Source: Bigelowiella natans CCMP2755
Lineage: Eukaryota; Cercozoa; Chlorarachniophyceae
Direction of reading: 5' to 3'
NCBI GenBank assembly: GCA_000320545.1
Contig: ADNK01000618.1
Span: forward strand, 112,501 to 154,200
DNA length: 41,700 bases
A model generated the notes under the pieces. That model ran no database searches and had not been told where the DNA came from. It worked only from the letters and a program-made list of their open reading frames with translations. Position 1 is the stretch's first letter. Each line of letters starts with the position of its first letter. Shown here one piece after another: positions 22,963 through 36,381 of this stretch. A program made the translations under genes and the position numbers.

Positions 22963-24310
22963 TATCATTTTTGTAAACATGTGCAGAAACCTACCCACGA
23001 AGCAGCCTAACAAGGCCAAACACTCCAAGAACAAAGCTCATCGTTCCGGACAGCGAGTGAAAACGATCTTACAGTGGTGAGGGATATAAGTTCAATATCC
23101 GAGAGCCTTTACTAAAGCGAGGGGTGATAGCAGCAGATGTTTACAGCTAGCATTAATAATATAAGGAATCAGCTTAAACCTGATGAGAAATAGAACGCAA
23201 AGAACCGCCGAGCCTGATTTGTGATAGAACAATGTAATTTCATTTATGTGTACATCATCTATTTATGTGTGCGAGCGCGCGCGCGCGCGTGTGTGTTTGT
23301 GTGTATGTGTGCAATGACGCAACAAGTTTTGTTCTCCATTCGTGCATTACCATTCCCCAGTAGTCGTCGTAGTAAATGAGCGTGCGATCGAAGTAAGCTA
23401 CCATCTCAAAAGAGGTTGACAGCAGCAACATGGCTCCTACGTTCCATATTATTGTTCAAGAAGCAGCGAGGAATCAATCGCACGGACTTAACACTCCAGA
23501 ATCTAGCTGTAAAAACTACTGATCTTCCGTCAACTAGATTCAACCAAATCCTGTCGTTATTCCCTTCAGTATTCTCCCACACTCACCACGTTATTATTCT
23601 CCTATTCCTCCTAACATTATCATCACTACCCCCGAGTGCGAGATTTGGCGCAATCCTGTGAAATGTAGCCCATACCTTCATTGCCAGTCCTTATAACATA
23701 CATACAGAGAGAGGGAGGGAGAGAGAGAGAGAGAGAGAAGAGAGAAAAGGGATGGAGGGGGGAGGAGGGAGAATTATGAAGTTAGTGCACCGCCATCAAT
23801 CACCACAGAAAAAGAGACTGAGGGAATGGAAGCACAGCATCAACAGTAGAAAGTGATTTAGCAAGAAAAAGAAGAAGAAGAAGAAACCTCCGCAGTAGGT
23901 TATTACGCCCGTGAGAAATTGCATTCTAAGTCCCACGTACTCAAATTCAAATTCTCGCATCAAGAATTCAGCCTGCAAAAGCATCGTATTATCCCATTAT
24001 GTTGGTGAATAAGGTAGAGTATGTCTGTAAGAGCCTTGGGTTTCTATCTTACAGGAGATGGCGCCATTGGATTTAAACCTCCTCCCATCAATCTTAAAAA
24101 AGAAGAGGAAGAAGCAGAAGAAGAAGAAGAAGAAGAAGAAAGTGTTCATAAATAGCAAGAATACTTTGAGGAAGAGGATGGCTCTACACACACATACACA
24201 CACATGCACTAGATGGACTACTACTAGCATTTAGAATGCACTACCATCCACACAATAATCATATGTACTAAGAAATGATATAGGTCACAAATTATTCATA
24301 TGTGCAAGAT

Positions 24311-24357
<47 letters not shown>

Positions 24358-24737
24358 ACACAAGATCAAATGTATTGTTAAGTCATCTCATTTTGGAAGA
24401 TCTTTCACCTACTTCTCTTCACATTGTCGTCTCATAGCACATCATCATCATCATCATCATCATCATCTTCTTCTTCTTCTTCTCAACGACTTCACCACCT
24501 TGTTATAGCTGCTGTAGAGGAAAATACAACAAGAAGCTGCATGGCTCCTGATGGCAACAGTTGTTCCTCATTTATTCGTTGAACAACATATGAGGAGGAG
24601 GAGGAGGAGGAGGAGGAGGAGGAGGATATCAATGACTACAGTGCCGTCATGTTGTCGACAGACAGAATCAACAAACGGGATGTGTATAAGAGGAAATCAC
24701 GAGAATTACGCAAAACTCTACATTGGTAAATATGCAG

Positions 24738-24779
<42 letters not shown>

Positions 24780-25920
24780 CATAATATGTATTCTATATGT
24801 ACATGTTGATGGTCATTATGATAGCAACAATTTCACAAAACCAGTAGTGAGCATCAGCGTGGCGTAGAGAATCCTCAGTCTGTACATGTACCATACTCTT
24901 TTTCATCACCAATGCTATGTATATAATCACTACCGCTCTCAAGTGAACCTCCTATCGCTGCTACTAGGTATGCTTAAGATGGTGTAGGGGTGTGTTGACC
25001 GTGCTGCTAAGACTCTGTTTTTGTGAGTAGCGTCAAAGACGTCGCCGAGAGGACCGAAAAGCTGGCCTTGATAATTGTCATGCCCACACTTTATTCAGAT
25101 TCGAATATACTAGAATTGCATGGCCGTAAGTACACCACAAGCAGCCGATTCAAAGTCCATTGAAATAGTCTCATTTGTTGTTGTTGTCGTCATCCGTGTC
25201 GTATACCAAAGGTAAGTGTTGTAAAAGTAGGGCTAGCATAGCTTATCAAATAACCTTCATTAGCTATCGTAGGAAACATACCTAGTGCTGCCCCTGCTAA
25301 GACTGCTGCTGGGGTTCGCATATTGTCAAAGAAGTTGTATGCATCTTGCAAACAATCCTCCTGGAAAAAATAATTTTGATAATAATAATTATAATGATTA
25401 TGAAGATAATGCTGATAATGAACGCATTTACAAAATAGTTCATGTGTTGCGGTAAACCGACCTCTTTCCCAGGAAGAACTAGATGCAAAGCCTCTGCGGG
25501 AGATGGTAGCAGCATGTATAATGAAAGGAACAATGGAACAGCCGACAACGCCCACAATGATACGAGCCATCTTTTTTTTTGCGTGGACCTTATTATTTCT
25601 GCATGGTGGTTCTCAAAAGTGAGTCGCATGGATGCTGTAGAGACATGCGTCTTCTTGCCAGCTAGTTCCTTTGTTAATCTTCTTCGCCAAGAAGAATGCT
25701 GTTTTACGCTCTCATTGTTTTTGAAAAATCTTGTAGAAGGCTTCATCCTCGCCGATAGTATTTTACAACATTGATCTTTTCTCCACCGCATCTTATCAAT
25801 GCCCGCCGCCATCCCGAGTTTCGAGGAGGAGGCCAATGCAAAGGATGAAGGGAAATAAGTGAGAGACGGGGAGGATGGTCCTGTGAAGAGAGTTGTATCC
25901 ATCCGGGGAACACGCTGCAT
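22739..25920 (-). CDS. Unassigned multi-pass membrane protein (partial exon model)
   Basis: Well supported minus-strand exons: 25432-25920, 25282-25360, 25207-25263, 25014-25066, 24842-24879, 24499-24536, 23888-23972, 23351-23436 and a last exon from about 22836 down to 22739. The probable start is MQRVPRMDTTLF. The first exon has a hydrophobic segment (LWALSAVPLFLSLYMLLP). Later exons give FFDNMRTPAAVLAGAALG, LRILYATLMLTTASCCIFLY, then FLMREFEFEYVGLRMQFLTG and GAMLLLSTSFEMVAYFDRTL. The C-terminus is acidic (HADEELVHSDDGGGKEE). The phase between 25207-25263 and 25014-25066, and the link between 23351 and the last exon, are unresolved, so at least one small exon is missing (a hydrophobic one may lie near 23000-23070). 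I do not recognise the family. The FEFEYVGLR motif should be diagnostic in a search. Confidence 0.6.
22872..22961. repeat. CA and TA microsatellites in an intron of the membrane-protein gene
   Basis: (CA)n is followed by (TA)n. A short (GC)n(GT)n tract follows at about 23275-23301 and a (GA)n tract at about 23707-23740; all lie between exons of the reconstructed gene. Confidence 0.9.
24313..24775. repeat. GA, CAT, AGG and TA microsatellites flanking one exon
   Basis: (GA)n at about 24313-24353, (CAT)n/(CTT)n at about 24440-24483, (AGG)n at about 24592-24625 and (TA)n at about 24739-24775. They crowd around the 38-nt exon 24499-24536. Confidence 0.9.
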
Positions 25921-26377
25921 TTCGTTCGCTTCGTTCCGAAGGGGAGGGGTCACGATTTGATGGTGCTCTCCTTTTCCTCAACGTCTTGATCAGTTTGAAC
26001 CCCGTTTTATCACTGCGACACGAAATTGCCTTGTCGCCATGCTGATATCACTTCGATTCTGGCATGGAGGCTAAATATCGAAGATTGAAAACTCCGACGT
26101 CAGGCAGAAAAATATCCGGAAAACATCAAAACTCTCCCAACAATATTACAAGATGGGTCAGATTCAGAAACACATGTACAAAGAATTGCAAGTGGTGCTG
26201 GGCAGAAAACTCCACAGCGCACATGCTTCTGACAGGGTTTTTTTCCCCCCCAATTAAATAGATGTTAGTGCATGGCATTTTTCTACGACGTCAAAGAGTC
26301 AAAACATGTCGCAGCAAAGATCATCCCATCCATCCACGAACGCCCCCTACCCAGAAGACGATTCTCGTGGAAACAAA
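25921..26377. other. Divergent spacer between the membrane-protein and PDI-like genes
   Basis: An open frame at 26064-26261 begins with ATG but has no recognisable domain and no splice link to the PDI-like gene; treated as promoter/5' UTR sequence. Confidence 0.5.
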
Positions 26378-28737
26378 ATGCAGGGAGGAACGCGGCTGTT
26401 CCGGGCTATGGCCAAGGTTTTTGACCAGTGAATGCCTAGACTTACTAATATATGAGCTCTTTGACTGAATAGCGAAAATCCTTACTCAGCAGATCCGAAG
26501 TTATAGCAGCTTGCGGTACTACTACCTGCGCAAATCAGTCGCTAGGAGTTCAAGCACCGCTACAGTGGCTGCGGCCACCGCAGCCACTGTCGCAGTCGCT
26601 TCCACATTCCTTCTACAAAGTCACAGCCAAGTCGCCAAAGCAGGGGAGGAAGAGGTTTCGCATCTTTGATCTTGTTTATATTCATATGGTACATGCATGG
26701 TTGACGTTATCGGCTGCGAACATTTGAACTCGTGAGCATGAACGCAGTTATCCCATTAACCTTTGAACCTCATGTACTGTGTGCACAATCATGCTGTACT
26801 CCCTTTTTGCATTTCAGATATCAGAATCGAAATATGCGATGCCTTCAAACCCAGGGTAAACTCTTTTCTTTCTTGATTATTATCTAAAGTTATGCGATGG
26901 TCTCACGGACAAGCTACTGCTGTCGTACGAGTAGGTTGACGCGGGTGGTTGCAGATACTTTGGAGGAAATATGTCTATCTCCGACAGGTTTTGCATCGCA
27001 CTCAAGAATGATAAACCTTCGTAATGAGATGCTACTATTTCGCCCCAATACCCACCGTCCCATATACGCATGAGCAACCGTGCATTTTAAATTTTTTTTA
27101 TATATTTTGTTAGAGGACGTGTTTCTGTACTCCTTCACGAAGGAATGTCAGACATGCACAAAGCTCATGCCAGTGATAAACCAGCTGGCGAAGGTATTCA
27201 TTAATAAGATATAGTTCATGAGCTCACAGTGAATAGAAGAGAGCGTGTGTGCTTATTTCAGAGATGCAGCGGAAAACAATCTCCGCGAAATTTTCCGTGA
27301 ATTTCCCATATGTAAAAGTAAGTTCTCGGCCTAGCGTTTCACATCTTGAAAGGACCAAAACGTTATTTCTGTGATATTACACATCGCATAATACATTTCC
27401 ATCGTGAAGGTATTCGAGGATGAGAGTCACATCACGATCGGCATCATGGATGGAGACAAGAACTATAAAACGGTGGGTGCTAGTATCCAAAGAAGCAGCA
27501 GCAGTAGCAGTAGCAGCAGCAGCAGTAGTGATGATAGTAGAGTAAGTGAAAGAATCAAGTTCCTTCTGTTTCAGCTGTTGTCCTAATTGATATCAGGGTT
27601 TCTTCCCATCTGAAGTAGAGGAGTTCTACCCAATCCTGGCGTTGTACAAGGCGTCGCCATCAAAAACACCATCATCGTCACCGATGCACAAAACGAAGCC
27701 TTTTGTTTTCCCGGGTATACGATTATCAGTGTTCAGAATTACCCTGCCAACAGTTTATGAATGCTCCGCTCAACCTGTGTCTATTCTTCGATCGTTCTCC
27801 CAGAGAGTATAAGAATAATGGGTGTAGATATAGAGCGAACCTACCTAATAACACACGGTTTGATTCTCTGATAAGTTAATCCCTAATTTTCTCATCATCA
27901 GTTTCCTAACTGCTGCTACTGTTATATTATTTCATTTAGGAAAAAGCGCAAGCTGCTCGCAAATCGTTAAATTTATGCATAAGAATGGCGTCAGGTTCGA
28001 CCTTGACAAAGTTTTGGCTAAGTGCAAAGAGACACAGGAGGAAACCCGGGTTGTTATTGATCACATGCGTCCACACGAAATCATCAAGAATATAGAAAAT
28101 GTGTAACAAGATTACCTTGGTCAGATGGGCTTGAAGATGGTTGTTGACCAGCAGCTTGAAGAGGATTTAGCGAAGATATTTGTCGAAGGACCTTGTTCCG
28201 ATGAGTTCAAAGGTCTCATGCTGCTGTCAGTCTATAAAACGTTCTCAGATTGGACTGACCAGGTGGTGACGGCCAATGCTCCGATTTTTCTCTTTTCGTT
28301 TAATTTCCCCCCCCAACCAATTATTCTTCTTATAATCTCATGGTACGTGAGTGCGGGTGTATGTGTGCGCTTGCACATGCGAGCGCTAACGCGCGTTTGT
28401 GTATGGGTTAATAAAAATATGCACATTCTCTTTAGTAAGGTGCGGACCTTGCCGGTTAATTCATGACCAAATTCTCACAAATATATTTTCCTTCATTGAT
28501 TTTCTTTGAAGGATATGTCATTACAAGAGGAGCTTCAATCCCGGCGCGACGCATGCCAATCCAAGGATGAAACATATGCGTATTGGGACAGGGTAAATTA
28601 AAGCAAATAATATGCGGCACAAAATCGATCGAAATCAAACTAAAAATTTCAGCCGATTTATGAGCCATGGTTCGTCTTGTTTTTATTTATTTAAGGTCCG
28701 CAATTTTGCAAAAGGCCAGCTGGAGGATGATGAATAG
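26378..28737 (+). CDS. PDI/thioredoxin-fold protein with CQTC active site
   Basis: Supported exons: 26378-26416, 26493-26654, 26818-26855, 27115-27193, 27264-27317, 27410-27472, 27597-27714, 27940-28106 (or a shorter form spliced onward), 28125-28262, 28512-28592 and 28696-28737. The N-terminus MQGGTRLFRAMAKIRSYSSL plus an Ala-rich hydrophobic stretch looks like an organelle presequence or signal anchor. The thioredoxin active site sits in DVFLYSFTKECQTCTKLMPV, an unusual C-Q-T-C in place of CGHC or CGPC; ITIGIMDGDKN follows, as in PDI a domains. The C-terminal exons are charged and helical. Two 3' ends are possible: stop TAA at 28104 after KNIENV, or a donor near 28030 spliced to 28125 and ending at 28737. 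The link between 26855 and 27115 is out of phase, so a small exon is missing. Function: thiol-disulphide exchange, inferred. Confidence 0.68.
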
Positions 28738-30653
28738 AGATGTCTTTTTTCGCATGCGTCGTAGCGGTGAATTGGCGATCATTAAAATTACTAGCGTTAT
28801 ATCGGCAGGGATATCGTGCCCTTAAAGTTTGATTGTGAGAATCTCGATTGCATGGAAGTACGCTAGCATATCCATGATGATCTCGGTAGAGCAGTCAGCA
28901 TCGCCGCCATCGCGCACATGCGGCACAAATCTATCATCACCATTAATGTACTAGTAGTGTAGGCGGACTGCAATAATAAAGCTGCAAAGCTGGAAAGGCT
29001 GCTATGAGACACGTAGCGTATATACGTATATAGTAAATGCAATAGTCTAGTAGTGTGTATTTGTGTATTTACATCATGCACATCGTGTGCTCTGCAGTGT
29101 CTGTGCGCATGGTGGCGCAGCCGGGCATGCTAGCTAGCTAGCTAGGTAGCATGTTGCACTAGCTGTGTGTGATGGACAACATTACACATTGTATAATTGC
29201 GCGTGCACATGTATGTCACATCGTGTTGTCATTCATTTGCGTTGCCTCACGATGCAGCTGCGTACGTGGCGTGCACAATAGAAGAGACAAATAGACACGC
29301 ACAACCTAAGTGCCGCGTAGCTGCTGCTGTACTGCTTTGTTGCATAGCAGCTACGTACATTGGGATGATGACTACATTGAAAAAGATTTGATAATTTCAT
29401 TACAGCATCCTTCTCACGATGCAGTAGTGTCCATGGCGGCATCGATAGCTGCGCATCACAATTTAACAAGGGATGTATCCGTCTGTGTTATGCATAGTGT
29501 CAGACTCTTCGATAGATTCATGTGCTATGTCCCAGGTTTAATGAGCGTATGCACAATCTAGCAATGTAATATAAGTATGCAATGCGCATGCTCGCTTGCA
29601 TTTATGTACATGAGAGAGTAATGTATCGCTAGCTTGCGTTGTTAATTCGTAAGATACAAGATTAATGAAAGCCGAAGGCAACTGAAGATGACTGCCATTC
29701 CGCTTCGAGTGGACGCTGGCGCACGACAGGGGGGGCGACTTGGTTCTTAGGGCCAAATCTAGCGTGTCGTGCTTGATAATTGACGAAGCAGTTGAATGGT
29801 AACTTTATCATTTCATTGTGCGCTTGTTTGAGTTGTTGATGACGAGAATATTGGACAGTTGACGAGATTTGTTAAGACGTAAATGTTTGGTGTTTATTTG
29901 GATTGTGGTTCACACCACATCCACTACCATATCCATGAAGACAGAAACAACATCGAACAATGCTGATTCTCCTTAGGGACGGGCAGCACTTAGTAATTAA
30001 TCAGCTCTTGACCCTGCTCTAATTGCGGTTTATCGCCTCTTTGGCCCGCTCCTAGCGAGCAAGTCAAGATATTTATATAATTTTGTCGGTGCTCAAACAC
30101 AGTAGGAATTATCTCCTAATTTGGTTGATTATGTACTTTCTTTCAAAGCTGTTAAATGGAACAGCGACTCTAAGCTAATTCAGACTTTTTTTGGGAAGTT
30201 GTGTTTATAGAATTTTCCCCCGAACTAGCTCGAACGAGTGATTGATTTCTCACCCTGTCGCTTCTCTACCAACAATAAAATTTACTTGCCTCTGGCTTTC
30301 CAGTTCTTTCTTACATTTATTCTCACAAACATAATAGATTTAAAGATTACATAAAGAATAATAACTATATATTACTACATATCTGATTCATTTCGAGATT
30401 TTCAAAAGAATGGTGTATAGATTTTATCCCAAAAACAGGATAGAGTCGTTATGCAAATTACGGAGGTAATGAGATGGATACACAAATATTATATTGAGAT
30501 ATTGTGTATGTATTCATATTATAAATATATATAACTCAGGGAATGTAAGAGTATCTCATCTATGTTGAGGATATTCCCATGTTTTATTTTTCCAAGCGGG
30601 ACATTCGGCATGGTCCTCATTGTCCTCTCTCCCCCGCTGGCCAGCAATGTGAC
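28738..30653. other. Convergent spacer between the PDI-like and DED1 genes
   Basis: 28850-29560 is palindrome-rich and holds repeat copy E. 30000-30650 is AT-rich and probably includes the DED1 3' UTR. No exon was recognised. Confidence 0.55.
29270..29420 (-). repeat. GTGAGACGG-family interspersed repeat, copy E
   Basis: Read on the minus strand from 29418 it starts GTGAGAAGGATGCTGTAATG, then AAATCTTTTTCAATG, GTCATCATCCCAATGTACG and TAGCTGCTATGC, and further on GTGTCTATTTGTCTCT, which also occurs in the element at 3631-3895. The other end was not found. Confidence 0.65.
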
Positions 30654-32812
<2,159 letters not shown>

Positions 32813-34037
32813 ACTTCGTTCAAAATTACTGTTTCCTGAGACAGAATGCATGAACGTAAGAAAAGAAAGTAGTAGTTTAATTTATTTAAATTGGAAGTAA
32901 AATTTTATGAGGCCAGAAAATTCCAGTATTTTGAATGCATCCGTGACTCCACGACCTCCCCCTTCTTCACCCCAGTGCAGTATCAAATAGAACATAAAAA
33001 TATGTATTCTTGAGTGAGTGTAAGAAATGTTGTAGTCCCCAATCAAGGAGAGAAAAATGCTCAAGGCAATGTGCGACCTGCTTCACTTTGGTTTGTGCCT
33101 TTCTCAATGCGTGGTGGGCTAATTAAGATTGAAGACAAAATTCCATGGAATGATAGACTCCGTGTAATCTATCCATAACTAATAATAAAATGTTGTCGTT
33201 ATACTAAATTATAATATGATTTAGATATAATAATGAAATAGTTTGGTGACGGAACTGAAAGCATGAGAGCTAGTCTTGTCTTCTTTCAAACTAACAACTC
33301 TTCTCGGATACGGTGACTTTTACTAAATCTTAGTATGAATTTTATAAGAGACGCAGATATATGCATGTCTTTGAACAAAACCAGAGTTTCTTTGAATTAT
33401 AAGAGTCAAATTAAGAACGATGTTGAACTGTGATAGCACTATTTTTATTTCTAAAGATGATAAAATTGTCTGTAATTTACCCATTCTCGAAGAATATATG
33501 GAATATATTCGAACTAAATGGCGAACAGCAGATTAATTCTGAGAGTCTTCAGAGGCAACAAAATTCATTTCCCTCCTCGAAAGGCCGTAAGCCGCCTTTT
33601 TCAAGCCGCTACGGAGCTAAGAAAGTTATTATGTCCATATTTTTTTTTCTCCGAACATGAATTGTCTCCATTTATCATTGAACACACAACAAATTTCTTA
33701 GAATCGAGGAAATTACTGCTTCAGAGTAGAATCAGCAAACGAAGGGCTGTGAACACTTCCGACAACTCGGCTCCCGGAACCTCATCATCATTCTTTCCGT
33801 AAAGGAAAATGGAGGCAATTTATACCATTTCTATCATCCCAAAACGGGCTGAGAAATAATTTTTGAGAATTTAATCTTCCTACAGGATTGACCTATACTT
33901 TTACTCAGAGACAACCACATATTCCTGGTTTTGGCATATGTGGGAATGAAAAGAGTTTCCCGCAAAATTTGTCCAACCGCGCTCCGCTGTGACAGTACCC
34001 CTTTACTACTTCCGTTCTGATTGACTTCCCAAGCACA
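32813..34037. other. Divergent spacer between the DED1 and Mpv17-like genes
   Basis: AT-rich with no exon recognised. Open frames around 33430-33800 lack splice support and known motifs. Confidence 0.5.
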
Positions 34038-35424
34038 ATGTCTCGTCGTATCACCCGATCTGCACGCAAGGCTCTTCGTGAGGATGATCCTGAAAAAAAG
34101 TTCACAGAGTAAATGCAGAATTTTCTTTCGCGGATGATATGTGACATGTAAATACATTCACACACATGACAAGCAATGCACGTTGTTTTTTTGAACAGGC
34201 TAAAGGACCCCGTTCTCGTCAATAGGGAAAAAAAGAAGACGACTCTGGGGAAATTTAAGTAATCCGTAAGAAGATTGTCCAGATTCCTCAATTGACGGGC
34301 AAAACATTCCCAAATATCGAGTTCGTATTTATAGGTGTTGTTTTTAATTCATGATTGCAGGACTTTGCTCGTGCGCTACCCTTTCCTAATGAATGGAGCT
34401 CAAGCTGCAACCCTGACGTGAGTTTATTTTATTTGATGTTGTCACGCTCACAGTAGTTGTCGCCAACAGTATAATAACGAGTATTGTACCCAACATCACC
34501 GTGTACTAGTCTACTGGGGACTCTCACAAAGCAGCTTGTATATTCAGGTTTTCAAAATGACACCTTATTTGATAATATAGAGTGTGCTTTTACTGTATCT
34601 CAGTTTAACATTATAGCTACAACTATGTCTCATGATAAGATAACATCGACTATTCACCTATCCATAGGGGAACTTGATCCGATTGACATTTTAAAATTTA
34701 CCCTCATTGCAACCTTCCTAATGACGCCAATCTCTGTCGTATGGTAAGTCGTTCAACCTGTTCCCTCTTGTCCTTCATCCGATACTGATTTATTTACAAC
34801 ACTGCGCAAAGGTATGGCCGCCTTCATAAGAAGAAGTTTACCTCAGTAGCAAATCTGTTGCTGGAGTGGACTATCCTGACGCCTTTGGTATCTTAATAAT
34901 TACTACAATTTCTACTGGATCTGCTTGCATTACTCATGTGAATAGCATCTAAAGCCTATCCTCATCGTTCAATATTATTAGCTCACAGGAATTTTCTGGG
35001 TAGCAAAGAGCTTGTTTGAAAGTCAAACCATCCCAGCAACTATGGAGGTCTACTAGTTTTAAAATTGCACCTTGATTTTCGCTTAGTACAACAATTGATT
35101 CTTATGGCAGGATTGGAATGGATGCCGAGATCTACTCGTACAATCGTATGCATTCTGGGTATGCAACTACATTCCAATCAGCGTTAATAACATAATCACA
35201 GCAGAATAGTCACGCAGATGCAAATTTTCTTCAGGTTCCTTGGTCTATTGTTCGGTTGATTGCATGCCCAGTACCAATGTATGTTCTCTTCAACTCCATT
35301 GGAACGTTCGTGTGGACGGTAGGTGTCCAAAAATTAACGAAACTATTGATTAGATTCTTCTAACATTACTGACATAAATTTTCGGCAGATCATCCAGGCC
35401 ATATTATTGGATCTTGAAAAATGA
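34038..35424 (+). CDS. Mpv17/PMP22-family membrane protein
   Basis: Exons: 34038-34108, 34199-34258, 34361-34417, 34510-34547, 34617-34743, 34812-34887, 34989-35047, 35111-35182, 35235-35318 and 35389-35424. Start MSRRITRSARKALRED. Family features in order: LVRYPFLMNGAQAATLTLLG, DILKFTLIATFLMTPISVVW followed by YGRLHKKKF, VANLLLEWTILTP, KSLFESQTIPATM, DLLVQSYAFWVCNYI, VPWSIVRL and FNSIGTFVWTIIQAI. Mpv17 family proteins are four-helix membrane proteins of mitochondria or peroxisomes. The junction 34887/34989 is off by one nucleotide (phase 0 into phase 1), so either a tiny exon or a sequence error lies in 34888-34988; all other joins are in phase. Confidence 0.75.
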
Positions 35425-36381
35425 GCATTTTTCTCTTTTCGTTGGATCCTCAAATTCGGAGTTCTAGAAGACATAGTTCCGTTCCGCAAAAAATATTATC
35501 TTATCCCCGTTTTGAATCGTAAAATGTAAATTAGAGCGAATGATGAAACTTGGCCTGAAATAGTTATCATCCCTCCGACTGCCATGAAACATTAGATTTT
35601 GTGAAAAGTCTTTTTTTTTTTTATGTTAAATTGTTGGACTATGTGTTACATCTAGACTATGCTTGAGCTACGTGCATGCACCGTTGTGAAATCGATTTCA
35701 TTCACGGGGGGTTGATCTATGCTGCTGCAAGCAGAGCAAGATGCCTGTTCTACTGTATTGGCACCTGCACATGCTGTGCATAGCACAAGTAGAATTAAAC
35801 AAATGGACTGTGGGGCGCTTGCATCGGCAATGATGACATGGCTCTACTTACACTAGTACACCATATTCTAGCTCGTACGCATGTCTAGATATGTTGTGCC
35901 ATCTAGCAATACATGCTGAGCTAGCTAGTGAGCAACGCATCCAGCATTATGTTTTCACAACATTGTCACGCAATCACGCAATAATAATATGCTAGAATGA
36001 GATCGGTGAAGGTTTCCTTCATGCATTTGCCATCCATATAGAGATGTAGGCTGTAGGCTAGCTAGCTAGTAGGCTGTGTGCTAAGTTGCACATGCAGTGT
36101 CCGAGAACTTTTGCACAGATTTAGAGATGCCATGCACGCAAGTACGGCGAGGTTTGCATAGTTTGTGATACTTTTGCTCGCTAGGTTTCATAACATTTCA
36201 TGGCGTGACAGCAATAATTAAGCGATTTAGCATCTAATCGATGACGATATAAGAGCTACACAAATGTGACTTGCAATTTGTATACGATGTATTTGTTGTA
36301 AAAATGCAGTCATATTTCTTATATACACATAGGACTGTGTATGGTGTTTTTAAGTCCTCAACTACAACCAGACTTGACGAT
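35425..36381. other. Convergent spacer between the Mpv17-like and second membrane-protein genes
   Basis: Palindrome-rich between about 35640 and 36240 (several GCTAGCTAGC words). No repeat-family terminus and no exon were recognised. Confidence 0.5.

Noticed and set aside
23618-23660. Candidate exon (APNLALG / RQISHSG frames) between exons of the membrane-protein gene
   Set aside because: The exons at 23888-23972 and 23351-23436 join directly in phase; inserting this segment breaks the frame.
28104-28106. In-frame TAA followed by continuing coding sequence, suggesting stop-codon reassignment or readthrough
   Set aside because: Other genes in the window end cleanly at TAA, TAG and TGA, and a normal-sized intron (donor near 28034, acceptor at 28124) removes the stop.
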